Positions 9,375 to 19,114 of a stretch of DNA of 64,000 nt are shown here, piece after piece. Numbering within the stretch: position 1 is the first letter of the stretch; each line of letters starts with the position of its first letter. The stretch is from CAYRHJ01 sp964424105 (GTDB lineage: Bacteria; Planctomycetota; Phycisphaerae; UBA1845). Below the pieces are notes generated by a model. The model worked only from the letters and a program-made list of their open reading frames with translations, was not told the DNA's origin and ran no database searches. The translations under genes and the position numbers were made by a program. The stretch lies in contig CAYRHJ010000007.1 of the NCBI GenBank assembly GCA_964424105.1, forward strand, positions 1 through 64,000. The letters are read 5' to 3'.

Positions 9375-10808
9375 ATGACCGATTCACGCCAAACAAAGCA
9401 TCAATGCAACCACGTGGATTCCCCCGCGCCGCCGGCATCGAGCATCCAAGCTCCGAAACACCCGGCGCAGGTCAAACCGTTCGTCCCGCTCCTACCCTAC
9501 CAAAAGCAAGACGTGCAATCCGACGCGCGCTTTCGATGGTCCTGCTGGTCACGCCAATCCGGAAAATCATTCACCAAGTCGCTCCGCCGCATCCTTCGCG
9601 GCCTGCAACGCCGTCGCAATCAGATTTTCCTGTCCGCCGGCGAGCGTCAGAGTCGCGAGCTGATGCAAAAAGCCGCACAACACTGCCGCACCTTGCAACT
9701 GGCCGCCCAATCCCTGCGCAGTCGATATTTCAACGACACCTCGTTCAAGCAACTGGAAATCGAACTCCCCAACGGCGTGCGCATCATAGGCCTGCCCGCC
9801 AATCCGCAAACCATTCGCGGATTCACCGGCGACGTTTTCCTCGACGAGTTCGCCATGCACGCCGACGATCGCGCCATCTGGGCTTCCATTTTTCCCACGC
9901 TGCTCCGCGGCGACGGCGAACTGGACATCGCCTCAACGCCCAAGGGAAAGAGCAACCTATTTTATGAACTGTCCAAAAACGACCGCTTCGAACGAAACAC
10001 CGTCACCCTGTCCGACGCCATCGACCAGGGCCTGCACGCCGACTTCGACGACATGCGAAGCTCCATGAACGATGACCACCTATTTCGCCAGGAATTCCTG
10101 TGCGAATTCCTCGACGAATCCACCGCCTTTCTGACCTACGAACAGATCGCCGCCTGTGAAGATCAGACGCTTGAAAAGACTCCTACGATCGACGAGCTGG
10201 CCCTCGCCACCGGCCACCTGTTCGTCGGCATCGACATCGGACGAAAACGCGACCTGACCGTCATCTGGGTGTTCGAGCGCGCCGTCGATTCGCAAACCAC
10301 CGGCCTGGATCCGTCGAGTCGCCTTCACCCGTCACATTTGATCACACGCGCCGTTTACGAGCGACAAGGTCAACCCTTCCGCGAGCAATATGAGTTTATC
10401 GGTGAAATCCTTTCATTGCGAAACGTGCGTAACTGCTGCATTGATTCCGGCGGCATTGGCATGCAGTTGGCCGAATCCGCCGTCGAGGATTTCGGCGCGC
10501 ACCGTGTCCAGCCCGTCATATTCACCAACACCGTCAAAGACGAACTGGCACACAAACTGCGCATTGCAGTGGAGTCGCGATTTATCCGCATTCCCGTCGA
10601 TGCGCAACTGCGCAATGACTGGCACAGTCTGCAACGGGGCCTGACCGCGTCTGGCCAAACCCGTTTCGACGCGGCCAGATCAAACACAGGCCACGCCGAT
10701 CGGTTCTGGGCGGCTGCATTGGCCGTTCGCGCCGCGGGCAAGATCGACGGCGCCGCAGTCTGCCTGAACGCGAAACCGCTGGCCTTCGCCGGGCAGGGAG
10801 CTTGGTGA
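9375..10808 (+). CDS. Phage terminase large subunit
   Basis: A 477-residue packaging ATPase/nuclease. The N-terminal motor has a degenerate Walker A (SRQSGKS, about 59-65) and a Walker B acidic pair (VFLDEF, about 154-159). The coupling motif region is STPKGKSNLFYEL. The C-terminal RNase-H-like nuclease starts at GIDIGRKRDLTVIWVF and contains CCIDSGGIGMQLAE. In phages this enzyme docks on the portal, translocates DNA into procapsids and cuts it. No small terminase subunit is evident upstream. The portal gene begins just after the stop. Codons are mostly C-ending, unlike the G-ending codons of the distal genes of the same cluster. Confidence 0.9.
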   Translation: MTDSRQTKHQCNHVDSPAPPASSIQAPKHPAQVKPFVPLLPYQKQDVQSDARFRWSCWSRQSGKSFTKSLRRILRGLQRRRNQIFLSAGERQSRELMQKAAQHCRTLQLAAQSLRSRYFNDTSFKQLEIELPNGVRIIGLPANPQTIRGFTGDVFLDEFAMHADDRAIWASIFPTLLRGDGELDIASTPKGKSNLFYELSKNDRFERNTVTLSDAIDQGLHADFDDMRSSMNDDHLFRQEFLCEFLDESTAFLTYEQIAACEDQTLEKTPTIDELALATGHLFVGIDIGRKRDLTVIWVFERAVDSQTTGLDPSSRLHPSHLITRAVYERQGQPFREQYEFIGEILSLRNVRNCCIDSGGIGMQLAESAVEDFGAHRVQPVIFTNTVKDELAHKLRIAVESRFIRIPVDAQLRNDWHSLQRGLTASGQTRFDAARSNTGHADRFWAAALAVRAAGKIDGAAVCLNAKPLAFAGQGAW

Positions 10809-10836
10809 CGTGAAACTCAGTCAAGGACATTCGGAA

Positions 10837-12192
10837 ATGAATACTTTACAGCGAGTTTTTCATGCAGTGCGGCCGACGGCCCGTAAGCGCGTCGCCGCCA
10901 GCACCGCTAACGATGGTTTCACCGTTCAACCGATTCCGTTGGCAGTGCACACACCCATGGGCGAACAGCGACCGAAGCTGGGCCGGGTGCTTAATCCCAG
11001 GCCGGAAGACGTGTGGCGCGACTATCCGTCACGCCGATTAACGCCGTCCAAGCTGATGGGCATCCTACGCGACGCCGACGCGGGCTCCCTTTCCGCGGCC
11101 ATGCAACTGTATGAAGAGATGGAGGAAAAGGATCCCCACCTGTACGCCGTCGCCAATACACGCCGACTCGCACTGACGGGTCTGGAATGGACGATTGAAC
11201 CGGATAGAGCTGAGGGTATTTCAGTTCAATCGGCGCAGAATGATCCCATCGTGGAATACTGTCGCACCGCGCTGAATCGCATCGAAATGTTCGATGAAAC
11301 ACTGCAACACCTTTCGTTGGCCATCGGTCGCAACATTGCCATAGCGGAATTGGTTTGGGAAGACGACGGGAGGTCATTGCAACTAGCGGATATCGTTCCC
11401 GTCGATTTTGCGCGCATTGTTTTCGACGAGTTGGATCGACCACGGATTCTGACGGAAGAGTTTCCATTCGACGGAATGGAATTGGCGCCGCACAAATTCG
11501 TCGTGCACGCACCGCAATGCGCCAGTGGGCACGCACAGCGCGGCGGACTGCTGCGCGTTTCGGCTATGAGCTACCTGGGCAAGAACCTGGCCATCAAGGA
11601 CTGGATGGTTTTTGCGGAAATTTTCGGAATGCCCGTGCGCATCGCCCGTTACGAGCCATCCGCGACCGAAGACGAGAAGCGAGAAATGCTGCGCATGCTC
11701 GAGTCGTTGGGCAGCAACGCCGCGGGAATATTCAGTCGGGCCATTGATCTACAGATCGTCGAAACGGGACGCGGTGGACGAAGGCCGCCCTACGAATCGA
11801 TGGTCGAGTACTTCAATCGCGAAATGAGCAAGGCCTGGCTGGGCCAGACATTGACGACTGACACCACCGGTTCCCGTGGGACGTTCGCAGCCAGCTCGGT
11901 CCACGCCCAGGTTCGACAGGACGTGCTCGCCGACGATCTGCGCAAGGAGGCGCGGACCGTTCGGCGGGACATCCTGACGCCGCTCGTCAGGTTTCGTTTC
12001 GGCGCGGATGCGCCCATCCCCCGCTTTCGACGAAAGCCGCGACGGGCCGGCACGACGCAGGAACTGGCCGATCTGTTGGCGACGGCGGTCAATGAACTGG
12101 GCGCCAAGGTGCCCGTCCAATGGACACACGACTCGCTGGGCATTCCGCGCGCTTCGGAGGGTGAAGACGTGCTGAACGGGACACGCAGATAG
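10837..12192 (+). CDS. DUF935 (Mu gp29-like) portal protein
   Basis: A 451-residue protein of the DUF935 type, equivalent to the Mu gp29 portal: a dodecameric ring at one capsid vertex through which DNA passes and to which the terminase binds. Supporting stretches are DAGSLSAAMQLYEEMEEKDP, RRLALTGLEWTIEP, KDWMVFAEIFGMPVRIARYE and the C-terminal KVPVQWTHDSLGIPRASEGE. ATG 10837 has AAGGA 8 bases ahead; an in-frame GTG at 10810 lies immediately after the terminase stop. A MuF-type head morphogenesis gene, which usually follows the portal in Mu-like phages, is absent. Confidence 0.87.
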   Translation: MNTLQRVFHAVRPTARKRVAASTANDGFTVQPIPLAVHTPMGEQRPKLGRVLNPRPEDVWRDYPSRRLTPSKLMGILRDADAGSLSAAMQLYEEMEEKDPHLYAVANTRRLALTGLEWTIEPDRAEGISVQSAQNDPIVEYCRTALNRIEMFDETLQHLSLAIGRNIAIAELVWEDDGRSLQLADIVPVDFARIVFDELDRPRILTEEFPFDGMELAPHKFVVHAPQCASGHAQRGGLLRVSAMSYLGKNLAIKDWMVFAEIFGMPVRIARYEPSATEDEKREMLRMLESLGSNAAGIFSRAIDLQIVETGRGGRRPPYESMVEYFNREMSKAWLGQTLTTDTTGSRGTFAASSVHAQVRQDVLADDLRKEARTVRRDILTPLVRFRFGADAPIPRFRRKPRRAGTTQELADLLATAVNELGAKVPVQWTHDSLGIPRASEGEDVLNGTRR

Positions 12193-12260
12193 AGCGCGCA
12201 GCAAACATGAAACGATGGAACATGGATCAGATCGGTAGTGACGGATACGGGAGGAATCGA

Positions 12261-13196
12261 GTGAAAGAGCAAGATCAAAATCGAATCGACGAAACGCAGA
12301 CGGCGTCGCTAGGGTCAACCGGCTTTTCGGGTTCGCAAGCGCCAATCCGCGTGCGCATCGCCCCGTGGGGTGACGTGGAAAGCACGCAAGGATCATTCGT
12401 TGTTGATGAGGAGGGCACCCGGTTGGCGGTTGAGGCCTTCGCGCGACACGGCGCAGACCTGCCCATCGATTACGAGCACCAAACGCTGGGCGGCGAATTC
12501 GCGTCGCCATCGGGACAGGCGCCGGCGGCCGGTTGGATCAAGAAGCTGGAAGTCGATCCGGGAGTCGGTTTGTTTGCCGTGGTGGAATGGACCAAGCCGG
12601 CGCTGACCCAACTGTCCGCCAAGCAGTACCGCTACCTGTCGCCGGTGGCATTGATTCGCAAGAGCGATCGCAAGTTGGTAGGGCTGCATTCGGCTGCCCT
12701 GACCAACAAGCCGGCCATTGTGGGGATGACGCCCATCGTCAATCGCGAGCGTGTGATCGACCACGTGGATTCGGACCAGGACGCACTACGGACGCTGAAG
12801 GAAGTGCTGGCCCTGCCGCCCGATTGCGACGTTCCGACGGTGCTGATCGCCGCCAGTCGACGTTTCGACGAGCTTGACCGGGATCGATCCGTCCGCGAGG
12901 CGCAGGATCGCGTGCGGCTGGCTATTCGTTCCGGTCACCTGACGGAGGCGCAGCAGGATTTCGCCACACAGTTAGCCCTGCGGGACACGAAGTTGTTTGA
13001 CGAATGGTTGCGGACGGCGCCGGTCGTAGTCACTCGAGGCCGGACGATGCCCCCCGTGATCAACGGTTCGTCGTCCGCCACGCACACCCTGGCCGCCAAG
13101 GCCCGGCTGGAATTCCGATCGCATCCGGAGTTGGCTCAACTGACTGACGAGCAGGCCTACGTGTCGGACGCGCTTCGCGTGGCGAGCGGCAACTGA
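12261..13196 (+). CDS. Mu I-like phage protease/scaffold
   Basis: A 311-residue homologue of the Mu I protein, which matures the procapsid and whose C-terminal part acts as scaffold. Characteristic stretches are LPIDYEHQTLGGEFASPSGQ, APAAGWIKKLEV, LSAKQYRYLSPVALI and LHSAALTNKPAI. GTG 12261 is preferred because GGAGG lies 6 bases upstream; the longer ATG start at 12207 lacks a ribosome-binding site. The C-terminal half is helical and charged, as expected for a scaffold. It sits in the canonical position between portal and capsid genes. Confidence 0.85.
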   Translation: MKEQDQNRIDETQTASLGSTGFSGSQAPIRVRIAPWGDVESTQGSFVVDEEGTRLAVEAFARHGADLPIDYEHQTLGGEFASPSGQAPAAGWIKKLEVDPGVGLFAVVEWTKPALTQLSAKQYRYLSPVALIRKSDRKLVGLHSAALTNKPAIVGMTPIVNRERVIDHVDSDQDALRTLKEVLALPPDCDVPTVLIAASRRFDELDRDRSVREAQDRVRLAIRSGHLTEAQQDFATQLALRDTKLFDEWLRTAPVVVTRGRTMPPVINGSSSATHTLAAKARLEFRSHPELAQLTDEQAYVSDALRVASGN

Positions 13197-13258
13197 ACGC
13201 CTGATCGTGGCGATTGATAGGCGTCAAGAAGATCAATTAAGGAAAGGATGACAGGACA

Positions 13259-14011
13259 ATGGCACTGACAGCGAATCGAGAAGTGGATCATTTCGTGGAC
13301 CAGGAGTTGCGCAGCTACCAGGTGGCGGTGGCCAAGCGGATTTTCAAGGGGTCGTTCGTCGGTTTGGCGGCCAACGGTTACGTTCAGCCGCTGACGGCGG
13401 GTGACGCGTGCGTGGGGATGGCCTACGAGGAGTCGGACAACAGCGGCGGCGCCAACGGGGCCCTGACGGTGCGGGTGTTCACGCTGGGGGATTTTGGATT
13501 GACGTTGACCGGGGCGACCGTTGCGAACATCGGCCAGCCGGTTTTTGCCAGCGATGATGCCACGCTGACGTTTGATCCGGACGGCAACTCGTTCGTGGGA
13601 TTCGTGCAGGACGTGATCGCGGCCAACGAAATTGTTTTGCGGTTGGACGCCATGGGTCGCCGCCCAGTGTCACATATCTGGCATCACGTGGCGAATTTTA
13701 CGCTGACCGCGGGCCAGAGCGGCACCACGCACACCAATCTGGCTGCCGTCGGAGCGATTACAGCCACGCTGCCGCAATCACCTCCCAAGGGCACGACGTA
13801 CCAGTTCGTGTGCATGGCCGACCAGGAATTACGCATGGAGCCTGGCGCGGCGGGCGGAATCTACATCAAGGGTGCCAAGCAGACAGATGACAAATACGTT
13901 TCGATAACGGACATCGGCGATTTTGTGCATCTGGTGGCTGACGGCAACGGCGACTGGGTGGCGGTGGCGTCGATCGGCGGAGCGGACGCGGACATCAGCG
14001 TCCAAGCCTAG
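13259..14011 (+). CDS. Capsid decoration-like protein (DUF2190-like)
   Basis: A 250-residue protein. The N-terminal 130 residues look like the small beta-rich capsid cement/decoration proteins found between protease and capsid genes: FKGSFVGLAANGYVQPLTAG, CVGMAYEESDNSGGANGA, VRVFTLGDFGLTLTG. The C-terminal 110 residues form an extra beta-rich domain (FTLTAGQSGTTHTNLAAVGA, QTDDKYVSITDIGDFVHLVA) that may protrude from the capsid surface. A purine-rich AAGGAAAGG precedes ATG 13259. The assignment rests mainly on gene order and general sequence character. Confidence 0.65.
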   Translation: MALTANREVDHFVDQELRSYQVAVAKRIFKGSFVGLAANGYVQPLTAGDACVGMAYEESDNSGGANGALTVRVFTLGDFGLTLTGATVANIGQPVFASDDATLTFDPDGNSFVGFVQDVIAANEIVLRLDAMGRRPVSHIWHHVANFTLTAGQSGTTHTNLAAVGAITATLPQSPPKGTTYQFVCMADQELRMEPGAAGGIYIKGAKQTDDKYVSITDIGDFVHLVADGNGDWVAVASIGGADADISVQA

Positions 14012-14068
14012 GACGAGTGGGAATACGGGACGAAGAGGACGTAGGGACGTAGAGGAGAGGAATCTGAG

Positions 14069-14983
14069 ATGGCAGTGATCAACACGGGATTATTGACCAA
14101 GGGGTTGCGGAGCGAGTTCTTCAACCGGTTTGAAAAGACACCGGTGCATTTTACGGAGTTGGCTACGCGAATTCCCAGCACGTCGGACAGTGAAACGTAT
14201 CGATGGCTGGGAACGGTGCCGAAAATGCGCGAGTGGGGCACGGGGCGATTGGCCAAGGGACTGCGAACGGAAAGTTACTCGGTCGAGAATCTGAAGTACG
14301 AATCCACCATCGAGGTGGACCGCGACGAGATTTCCGATGATCAGACCGGCCAAATCCGCGTGCGTATCGGCGAGCTGGCGCAGCGGGCGGCGACGCACAA
14401 GGATTTTCTGATCGCGCAGCTATTGAACAGCGGCGGGTCGGCTGGGTTCACCAGTTATGACGGCGTGACGTTTTTCAACGACGCGCACGTTTCGGGCGGC
14501 AGCGGGGCACAGGACAACGATCTGACCAGCGCCGCGACTGATCCCGACAGCCCGACGGTGGAGGAGTTCAAGGCGTCGCTGAAGCAGGCCATCGCCAACA
14601 TGATGGCGTTCAAGGATGACCAAGGCGAGCCGGCGATGATCGGCGCGACGGGTCTGACGTGCGTTGTTCCGCCCACGATGTTTTTCACGGCGCTGGAGTC
14701 GATTAACGCGACGGTGATCAACAACACGACCAACGTGCTGAGCGGTGCGGCCAAGGTGGTATCCATGCCGTGGTTGACGGACGTGAGCAGTTGGTACCTG
14801 CTGAAGACGGACGGGGTGGTGCGCCCGTTTATTTTCCAGGATCGCGAGCCGGTGGAGTTTACGGCGTTGACGGATGACAGCGAAGAAGGATTCAAGCGAG
14901 AAAAGTACTTGTATGGCGTGCGTGCGCGTTATCGATTGGCGTACGGGTACTGGCAGTTCGCCGTGCGGTCGGACTTCGTTTGA
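14069..14983 (+). CDS. Major capsid protein, Mu gpT-like
   Basis: A 304-residue protein, the right length for the Mu gpT HK97-fold major head subunit. Supporting stretches near the N-terminus are TGLLTKGLRSEFFNRFEKT, WLGTVPKMREWGTGR and ESTIEVDRDEISDDQTGQIR, followed by LNSGGSAGFTSYDGVTFFND and WYLLKTDGVVRPFIFQDREP. GAGAGGAATCTGAG precedes ATG 14069. It assembles the icosahedral shell; maturation would depend on the I-like protease encoded upstream. All parts expected of a functional capsid protein appear intact. Confidence 0.9.
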   Translation: MAVINTGLLTKGLRSEFFNRFEKTPVHFTELATRIPSTSDSETYRWLGTVPKMREWGTGRLAKGLRTESYSVENLKYESTIEVDRDEISDDQTGQIRVRIGELAQRAATHKDFLIAQLLNSGGSAGFTSYDGVTFFNDAHVSGGSGAQDNDLTSAATDPDSPTVEEFKASLKQAIANMMAFKDDQGEPAMIGATGLTCVVPPTMFFTALESINATVINNTTNVLSGAAKVVSMPWLTDVSSWYLLKTDGVVRPFIFQDREPVEFTALTDDSEEGFKREKYLYGVRARYRLAYGYWQFAVRSDFV

Positions 14984-14996
14984 TGAAGGGTGAACG

Positions 14997-15440
14997 ATGA
15001 GCTACTTGACGAACAGCGAGGTTCAGACGCGTTTGGGCGCGGCGCCCTACGTGCAACTGACGGATGACGCGGGCACGGGATCCGCCGACGAGGCGGTGGT
15101 GGACGAGGCCCGCGAGGGTGCGGAGGGAGAGGTGAACAGTCACCTGGCCCAGCGCTACGCGGTGCCCATCGATCTGACCGTGCATTCCGAGGTCGCGGGA
15201 CTGTTGAAGAGCATCGCGCTGGATCTGACGGAGCATCGGCTGTACGCACGGCGGCGGGAGGTGCCGAAGGACGTGGCGGCGAAGCGCGAGTCGGCGTTGG
15301 ATTGGTTGCGGCGGGTGGGGCGCGGCGAGGCGGCGTTGCCGTCCGTCGCGCCCATCGGGCCGGGCGAACCGTTCGGGGCGCGGGCGGTGGTTACGGGGGG
15401 TGACAGAGTTCTGTCACCCGAGGAGTTGGAGGAGTTTTGA
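14997..15440 (+). CDS. DUF1320 (Mu gp36-like) head-tail connector protein
   Basis: A 147-residue protein of the DUF1320/gp36 family, which lies directly after the capsid gene in Mu-like phages and is thought to form part of the head completion/connector complex. Typical elements are an N-terminal YLTNSEVQTRLG, a helical EAREGAEGEVNSHLAQRYAV segment and LLKSIALDLTEHRLYARR. It starts 13 bases after the capsid stop with AAGGGTGAACG as ribosome-binding site. Its stop is followed by about 120 bases without a gene. Confidence 0.85.
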   Translation: MSYLTNSEVQTRLGAAPYVQLTDDAGTGSADEAVVDEAREGAEGEVNSHLAQRYAVPIDLTVHSEVAGLLKSIALDLTEHRLYARRREVPKDVAAKRESALDWLRRVGRGEAALPSVAPIGPGEPFGARAVVTGGDRVLSPEELEEF

Positions 15441-15562
15441 GTCGAATCATGTCGGCACGCCGTGACGGAGACGGAATGGAGGGCGAAGGTCGGGACGGAG
15501 GCGAGACGGGCCGGGGAGTGGAGAAGCGTGGGATTGCGAGTTGAAGGCGACGGGGCGTTGAA

Positions 15563-16420
15563 ATGAGTGAGCTGGGGGATCTGGAATCGGCGGTGGTGGG
15601 TTTGATCGCGGGCATTCAGGACGGCGGCCAGCCGGTTTTTCGCGCCGTGGCCGGCTATGCCAAGACGGATCGACCGGGCAACGTGTCATTCATTCGATCG
15701 CAGAACGCGCCTGCGGCGCTCGTTTCGTACGAGGGGCGTTTGCGTTTGTCGGCGGTTCGTGGAGGTGCGGAGGCGAGTCGTTCCATCGTGGGGCTGCCGC
15801 GATTGACGGTGTGGATACGGGCGCAGAACCAACGGGGCGGCGACGACGTGCGTTACGGTGACGGGTCGGCGATGGGCGGATTTGAATTGCTGGCGCTGGT
15901 GATGGGCGTCCTTGATGGTGCGGTCGTGCAAACGGATCGCCGATTGTTGGCCGTCGAAGAGCAGGTGGCTGCGGCGGACGAGACGGACGTGATTTACGAA
16001 CAGCGTTACGTTGTGGATCGCGTGGCGGAATTGCAGGCGCCGACGTTCAACGCGACGGCGTTGGCGGGGGCGGAAAGCGTGGTCAACGTGATGGTTGGGC
16101 CAGTAGATACGGCGACGCACGCGTTCGCGTTTCCGGGCATTGACGGCGTGTTTCGACATCACCTGGGGACGCGGGGGCGGGTGATTCGTTGGATGGGGCA
16201 GTTGCGGGCGGCGTCGGACGCGGCGTTGAATGCGGTCGAATCGAATATCGAGGCCGCGGTGGGTGACGCGCTGGCGCATGACGTGGTGGATGCGTGGTCG
16301 AGGACGTTTTCGGAATGCGTGCTGGAGCGGTTTGAACGGATAGGGAATCGCCGGCGGCATCCGGTGACGGGGCAGGCGGTTCAGGAGTTCGAGATGACGT
16401 TTGTGCAGTTGAATCCGTAG
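15563..16420 (+). CDS. gp37/DUF1834-like phage protein with extra C-terminal domain
   Basis: A 285-residue protein. The N-terminal 150 residues fit the Mu gp37/DUF1834 pattern (an N-terminal helix, PAALVSYEGRLRLS, a VWIRAQNQRGGDDVR insertion, then a terminal strand YEQRYVVDRV), which is proposed to act in head-tail completion. The last 130 residues form a second unit (VVNVMVGPVDTATHAFAFPG, GTRGRVIRWMGQLR, QAVQEFEMTFVQL) that I do not recognise and that is not part of Mu gp37. It may be a fusion with a tail or baseplate component. Position and same-strand spacing support a particle role. Confidence 0.6.
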   Translation: MSELGDLESAVVGLIAGIQDGGQPVFRAVAGYAKTDRPGNVSFIRSQNAPAALVSYEGRLRLSAVRGGAEASRSIVGLPRLTVWIRAQNQRGGDDVRYGDGSAMGGFELLALVMGVLDGAVVQTDRRLLAVEEQVAAADETDVIYEQRYVVDRVAELQAPTFNATALAGAESVVNVMVGPVDTATHAFAFPGIDGVFRHHLGTRGRVIRWMGQLRAASDAALNAVESNIEAAVGDALAHDVVDAWSRTFSECVLERFERIGNRRRHPVTGQAVQEFEMTFVQLNP

Positions 16421-16442
16421 GAACGGTACGAAGAAGGAAGGG

Positions 16443-18638
16443 ATGCAGGGCATGTCGTGCGTGGGGCGGTCGCGAGAGATTGAAGCGCTGGTGGTGGGGT
16501 TGGAAACGTCGCCGGGATCGGGGCGATTCGAACGCGACGAGCGCCTGGGCGTGCAGGAAGTACACCTGGCCAGTGACGAGCGGATTTCGACGGCGCGTAT
16601 TCTGGTGCGGCTGGATGACGCGTTCGACACGTCGGCGGCGCGTGCGCGATATCGAGCTGATTTGCGGATCGTGGTGAGCAGCGAGGGACAGGGATCGGCG
16701 GAGCCGTCGATTGTGTTCGAGGGCTATCCGCCGGTGCAGGAGGCTCGATGGCACGGCGGGGGCGGCGACGGCCGGGGTGCGGAGGAGTCTTTCGGATTTG
16801 AGGCTGTGCACGTTTATGACCGGTTGTCGCGTGATCGGCGAAGCTGGATTCACGGGCGTCGGATGCGCGATGGCGAGATGGAGGACGGTCTGGCGGTCGA
16901 TCCGGCGACATGGGGCGGGCGGAGCGTGCTGGTCGAGGCGCTGCCATGCGTGTTCAATCTGGACGGTGCGCGGAACCGTGCGGCGGTACCGTTGACGGTG
17001 GTCTCGTCCGATGGGTCGTCGCGCTTGGTGCATCCGTTTACGTACGACGATGACGCGAATGGATTCTCGTGGACGTATCTGGATGCGTTGCGATACCTGG
17101 TCTGGTTTTATGCGCCGCGGGAGGGGCCGATTTCGATCCTGGAAGTGTTGGATGCGACGGAAGCGTTCGCCGGCCTGGGGTCGGGACAGGCTGATCCCCC
17201 GAGCCGATCGATTCAACGGTTGCTGTCGGTACCGGAGTCATTGAATTGCGAGGCGACGAACCTGGTGGAAGCGTTGGCGCTGTTGGCGGACGCGTCCGGC
17301 GTGCACGTTTCGGCGGAGACGGCGCCGATTGGTGGGTGTCAGATTGGTGACACTGCCGTGCGGTCGAGCATCCGGGTCTGGACGGAAGGAGACGGTCCGC
17401 GGCGGAGTTTGAAGTTGGCGCGGGGGGGCGTGCACGCGGATGGAACACCGCGGTACGACACAACGAACCTGACGGCGAGCGACGTTTTTCGGGACAACGA
17501 AATCAGTTCGGCGGTGATCCGCTGGGATGACCGGGACATCGTCAACGCGCCGATTGTGATCGGGGGTGTGCGTGCGTACGAAATGACGGTGCCGCTGTGG
17601 CCTGGATGGCTGCCGACGGCCAACCTGGACAACGTGGACGGTCCGGATCGCGTTGCGGCCAAGGAGTTGGCGTTGACGCCGCTACAGGCGGCGAAGTTGG
17701 GCGACCTGGCGGAGCTGAACAGTTGGTTTCGTCAGTATCACCGTGAAGGTTCTGAATTCGCGGAGCATCGGTTCGTGGGCCGGCGATGGGTGTTGAACGA
17801 GGACGGGCGTTTCGATGGGGCGACGTACAATCGGAATGCTCCGTCCGATGACTATCAAGCGTTTGATTTTTCGACGGTGGCCAGCGGGGAAGTGACGCGG
17901 CGGGGCCAATGGTCACGCCGTTCGCGCAGGCTGTTGCCGACGATCACGCGAAGCGAGCTGGGTGCGCGATTCGGCGTGTACGTGCAGATCAGCTTCGATG
18001 GGGGCGTGACGTGGTTCGTGCCGCAGGGTGCGATTTCGATTTTGCAGAATCCCACGTCGGTCGTTCTAGAAGTGAGCAGTCCGACACAGATCACACCGCC
18101 GGGGATCGATCCATTGGAGATGAACCTGTGGTATGCGTTGATCGATCAGACGTTTCGGGTGCGGGTGACGGCGGTGATCGAGGGTGACGAGCGATTGACG
18201 GCGAAGCCCGCGCCGGACGAGTCGCGATCGCCGACGTTGCAGACGACGTCGCGGGTGTGGATGCGTGCGGGTGACTATCAATATGTCACGCGGCAGGGCA
18301 CGAGCAACGTGCTGTCGGGGATTCATCCGACGGCGACGGATATCGATCGCGACGATTCGGGGGCGATCGAACGATACGCGGGCGAGTTGGCGGAGCGGAC
18401 GCTGGACCGCCGGGTGGTGGTTTCGCCGGTGATTCCGTGGCTGGCGGCGGTGCCGGCGGTGGGTGACGAGATCGGCGAGATTCAAGGTCGGGGTGTCAGT
18501 CTGGTGACACGCGGGGATGGGGAGTCGTTCGGTCCGGTTGTGGTGGGGAAACGATTTCGATTCGACGGCCAGCGTTGGGAAACGATGCTGGAGTTGGAGC
18601 GATCGAAGGCGGGCAGTGCGACGGGAGGTGAAGGGTAA
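16443..18638 (+). CDS. Large phage structural protein, probable tail hub or baseplate component
   Basis: A 731-residue protein that I cannot assign to a family. It is beta-rich, lacks signal peptide and membrane segments, and contains WETMLELERSKAG at its C-terminus. Features such as FEGYPPVQEARWHGG near the N-terminus and GVTWFVPQGAISILQNPT in the second half fit a late-acting hub or baseplate protein, the only candidate in the cluster large enough for that role. Two starts are possible, ATG 16443 and ATG 16452; the latter has GGAAGG at better spacing. The stop overlaps the next start as TAATG, suggesting coupled translation. Confidence 0.5.
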   Translation: MQGMSCVGRSREIEALVVGLETSPGSGRFERDERLGVQEVHLASDERISTARILVRLDDAFDTSAARARYRADLRIVVSSEGQGSAEPSIVFEGYPPVQEARWHGGGGDGRGAEESFGFEAVHVYDRLSRDRRSWIHGRRMRDGEMEDGLAVDPATWGGRSVLVEALPCVFNLDGARNRAAVPLTVVSSDGSSRLVHPFTYDDDANGFSWTYLDALRYLVWFYAPREGPISILEVLDATEAFAGLGSGQADPPSRSIQRLLSVPESLNCEATNLVEALALLADASGVHVSAETAPIGGCQIGDTAVRSSIRVWTEGDGPRRSLKLARGGVHADGTPRYDTTNLTASDVFRDNEISSAVIRWDDRDIVNAPIVIGGVRAYEMTVPLWPGWLPTANLDNVDGPDRVAAKELALTPLQAAKLGDLAELNSWFRQYHREGSEFAEHRFVGRRWVLNEDGRFDGATYNRNAPSDDYQAFDFSTVASGEVTRRGQWSRRSRRLLPTITRSELGARFGVYVQISFDGGVTWFVPQGAISILQNPTSVVLEVSSPTQITPPGIDPLEMNLWYALIDQTFRVRVTAVIEGDERLTAKPAPDESRSPTLQTTSRVWMRAGDYQYVTRQGTSNVLSGIHPTATDIDRDDSGAIERYAGELAERTLDRRVVVSPVIPWLAAVPAVGDEIGEIQGRGVSLVTRGDGESFGPVVVGKRFRFDGQRWETMLELERSKAGSATGGEG

Positions 18639-19114
18639 TGCAGCGGGTTCGGATTCAAGTGCCCCGCCTGCGCTGCTATGGTGCGGACACGGGGTTTCAG
18701 GTGTACGGCGATGGTGGGACGGGGACGATCGATTATGCCCACCCGTTGACGCCGCAGGTGGTGGCGCTGTGGCCCGAGGCGGAGCGCCGCGCGGGGCACC
18801 TGTCGGACGGTCATCTGATGATTCGACATCTGGACGGGATGGACCCGGACGGTCATCTGGAGGGCACGCATTTGAGTGACAATCACTTGACACCGGCTGG
18901 GGAGATTCATTTTGACACGCCGGCCTACGTGTTCGGACGGTTTCGGCACGGGGTGCGGATGGTGGATGGTGCGGGGAACGAATCGGCGGCGACGGAAACG
19001 GTGGTGAGCGTGAACGGCGCTCCGACGGCGCCGGCGTGCGTGGAGCGTGCGGGGTATGATGCGCTGGGGGACGTTGTGGCGTTCACGTTTACGGCGGGCC
19101 GATTCGGAAATTGA
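18638..19114 (+). CDS. Phage-cluster protein with internal repeats, fibronectin-like
   Basis: A 158-residue protein translated from the TAATG overlap with the hub candidate. The region around residues 48-85 is a short degenerate repeat (GHLSDGHL, GHLEGTHLSDNHL) rich in His, Asp and Gly. The part before it carries FQVYGDGGTGTIDYAHPL, a motif found again in the gene at 21552 as FEVYEDGGTGTVDFATAV, so the two proteins share a domain. The C-terminal portion resembles a truncated fibronectin type III-like sandwich (VDGAGNESAATETVVSVNG). It is probably an adhesin or spike element; the function is unknown. Confidence 0.5.
   Translation: MQRVRIQVPRLRCYGADTGFQVYGDGGTGTIDYAHPLTPQVVALWPEAERRAGHLSDGHLMIRHLDGMDPDGHLEGTHLSDNHLTPAGEIHFDTPAYVFGRFRHGVRMVDGAGNESAATETVVSVNGAPTAPACVERAGYDALGDVVAFTFTAGRFGN

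Noticed and set aside
16083..17216. 377-codon minus-strand frame opposite the phage hub gene
   Set aside because: Arg/His/Pro-rich shadow of the real plus-strand gene with no family signature.
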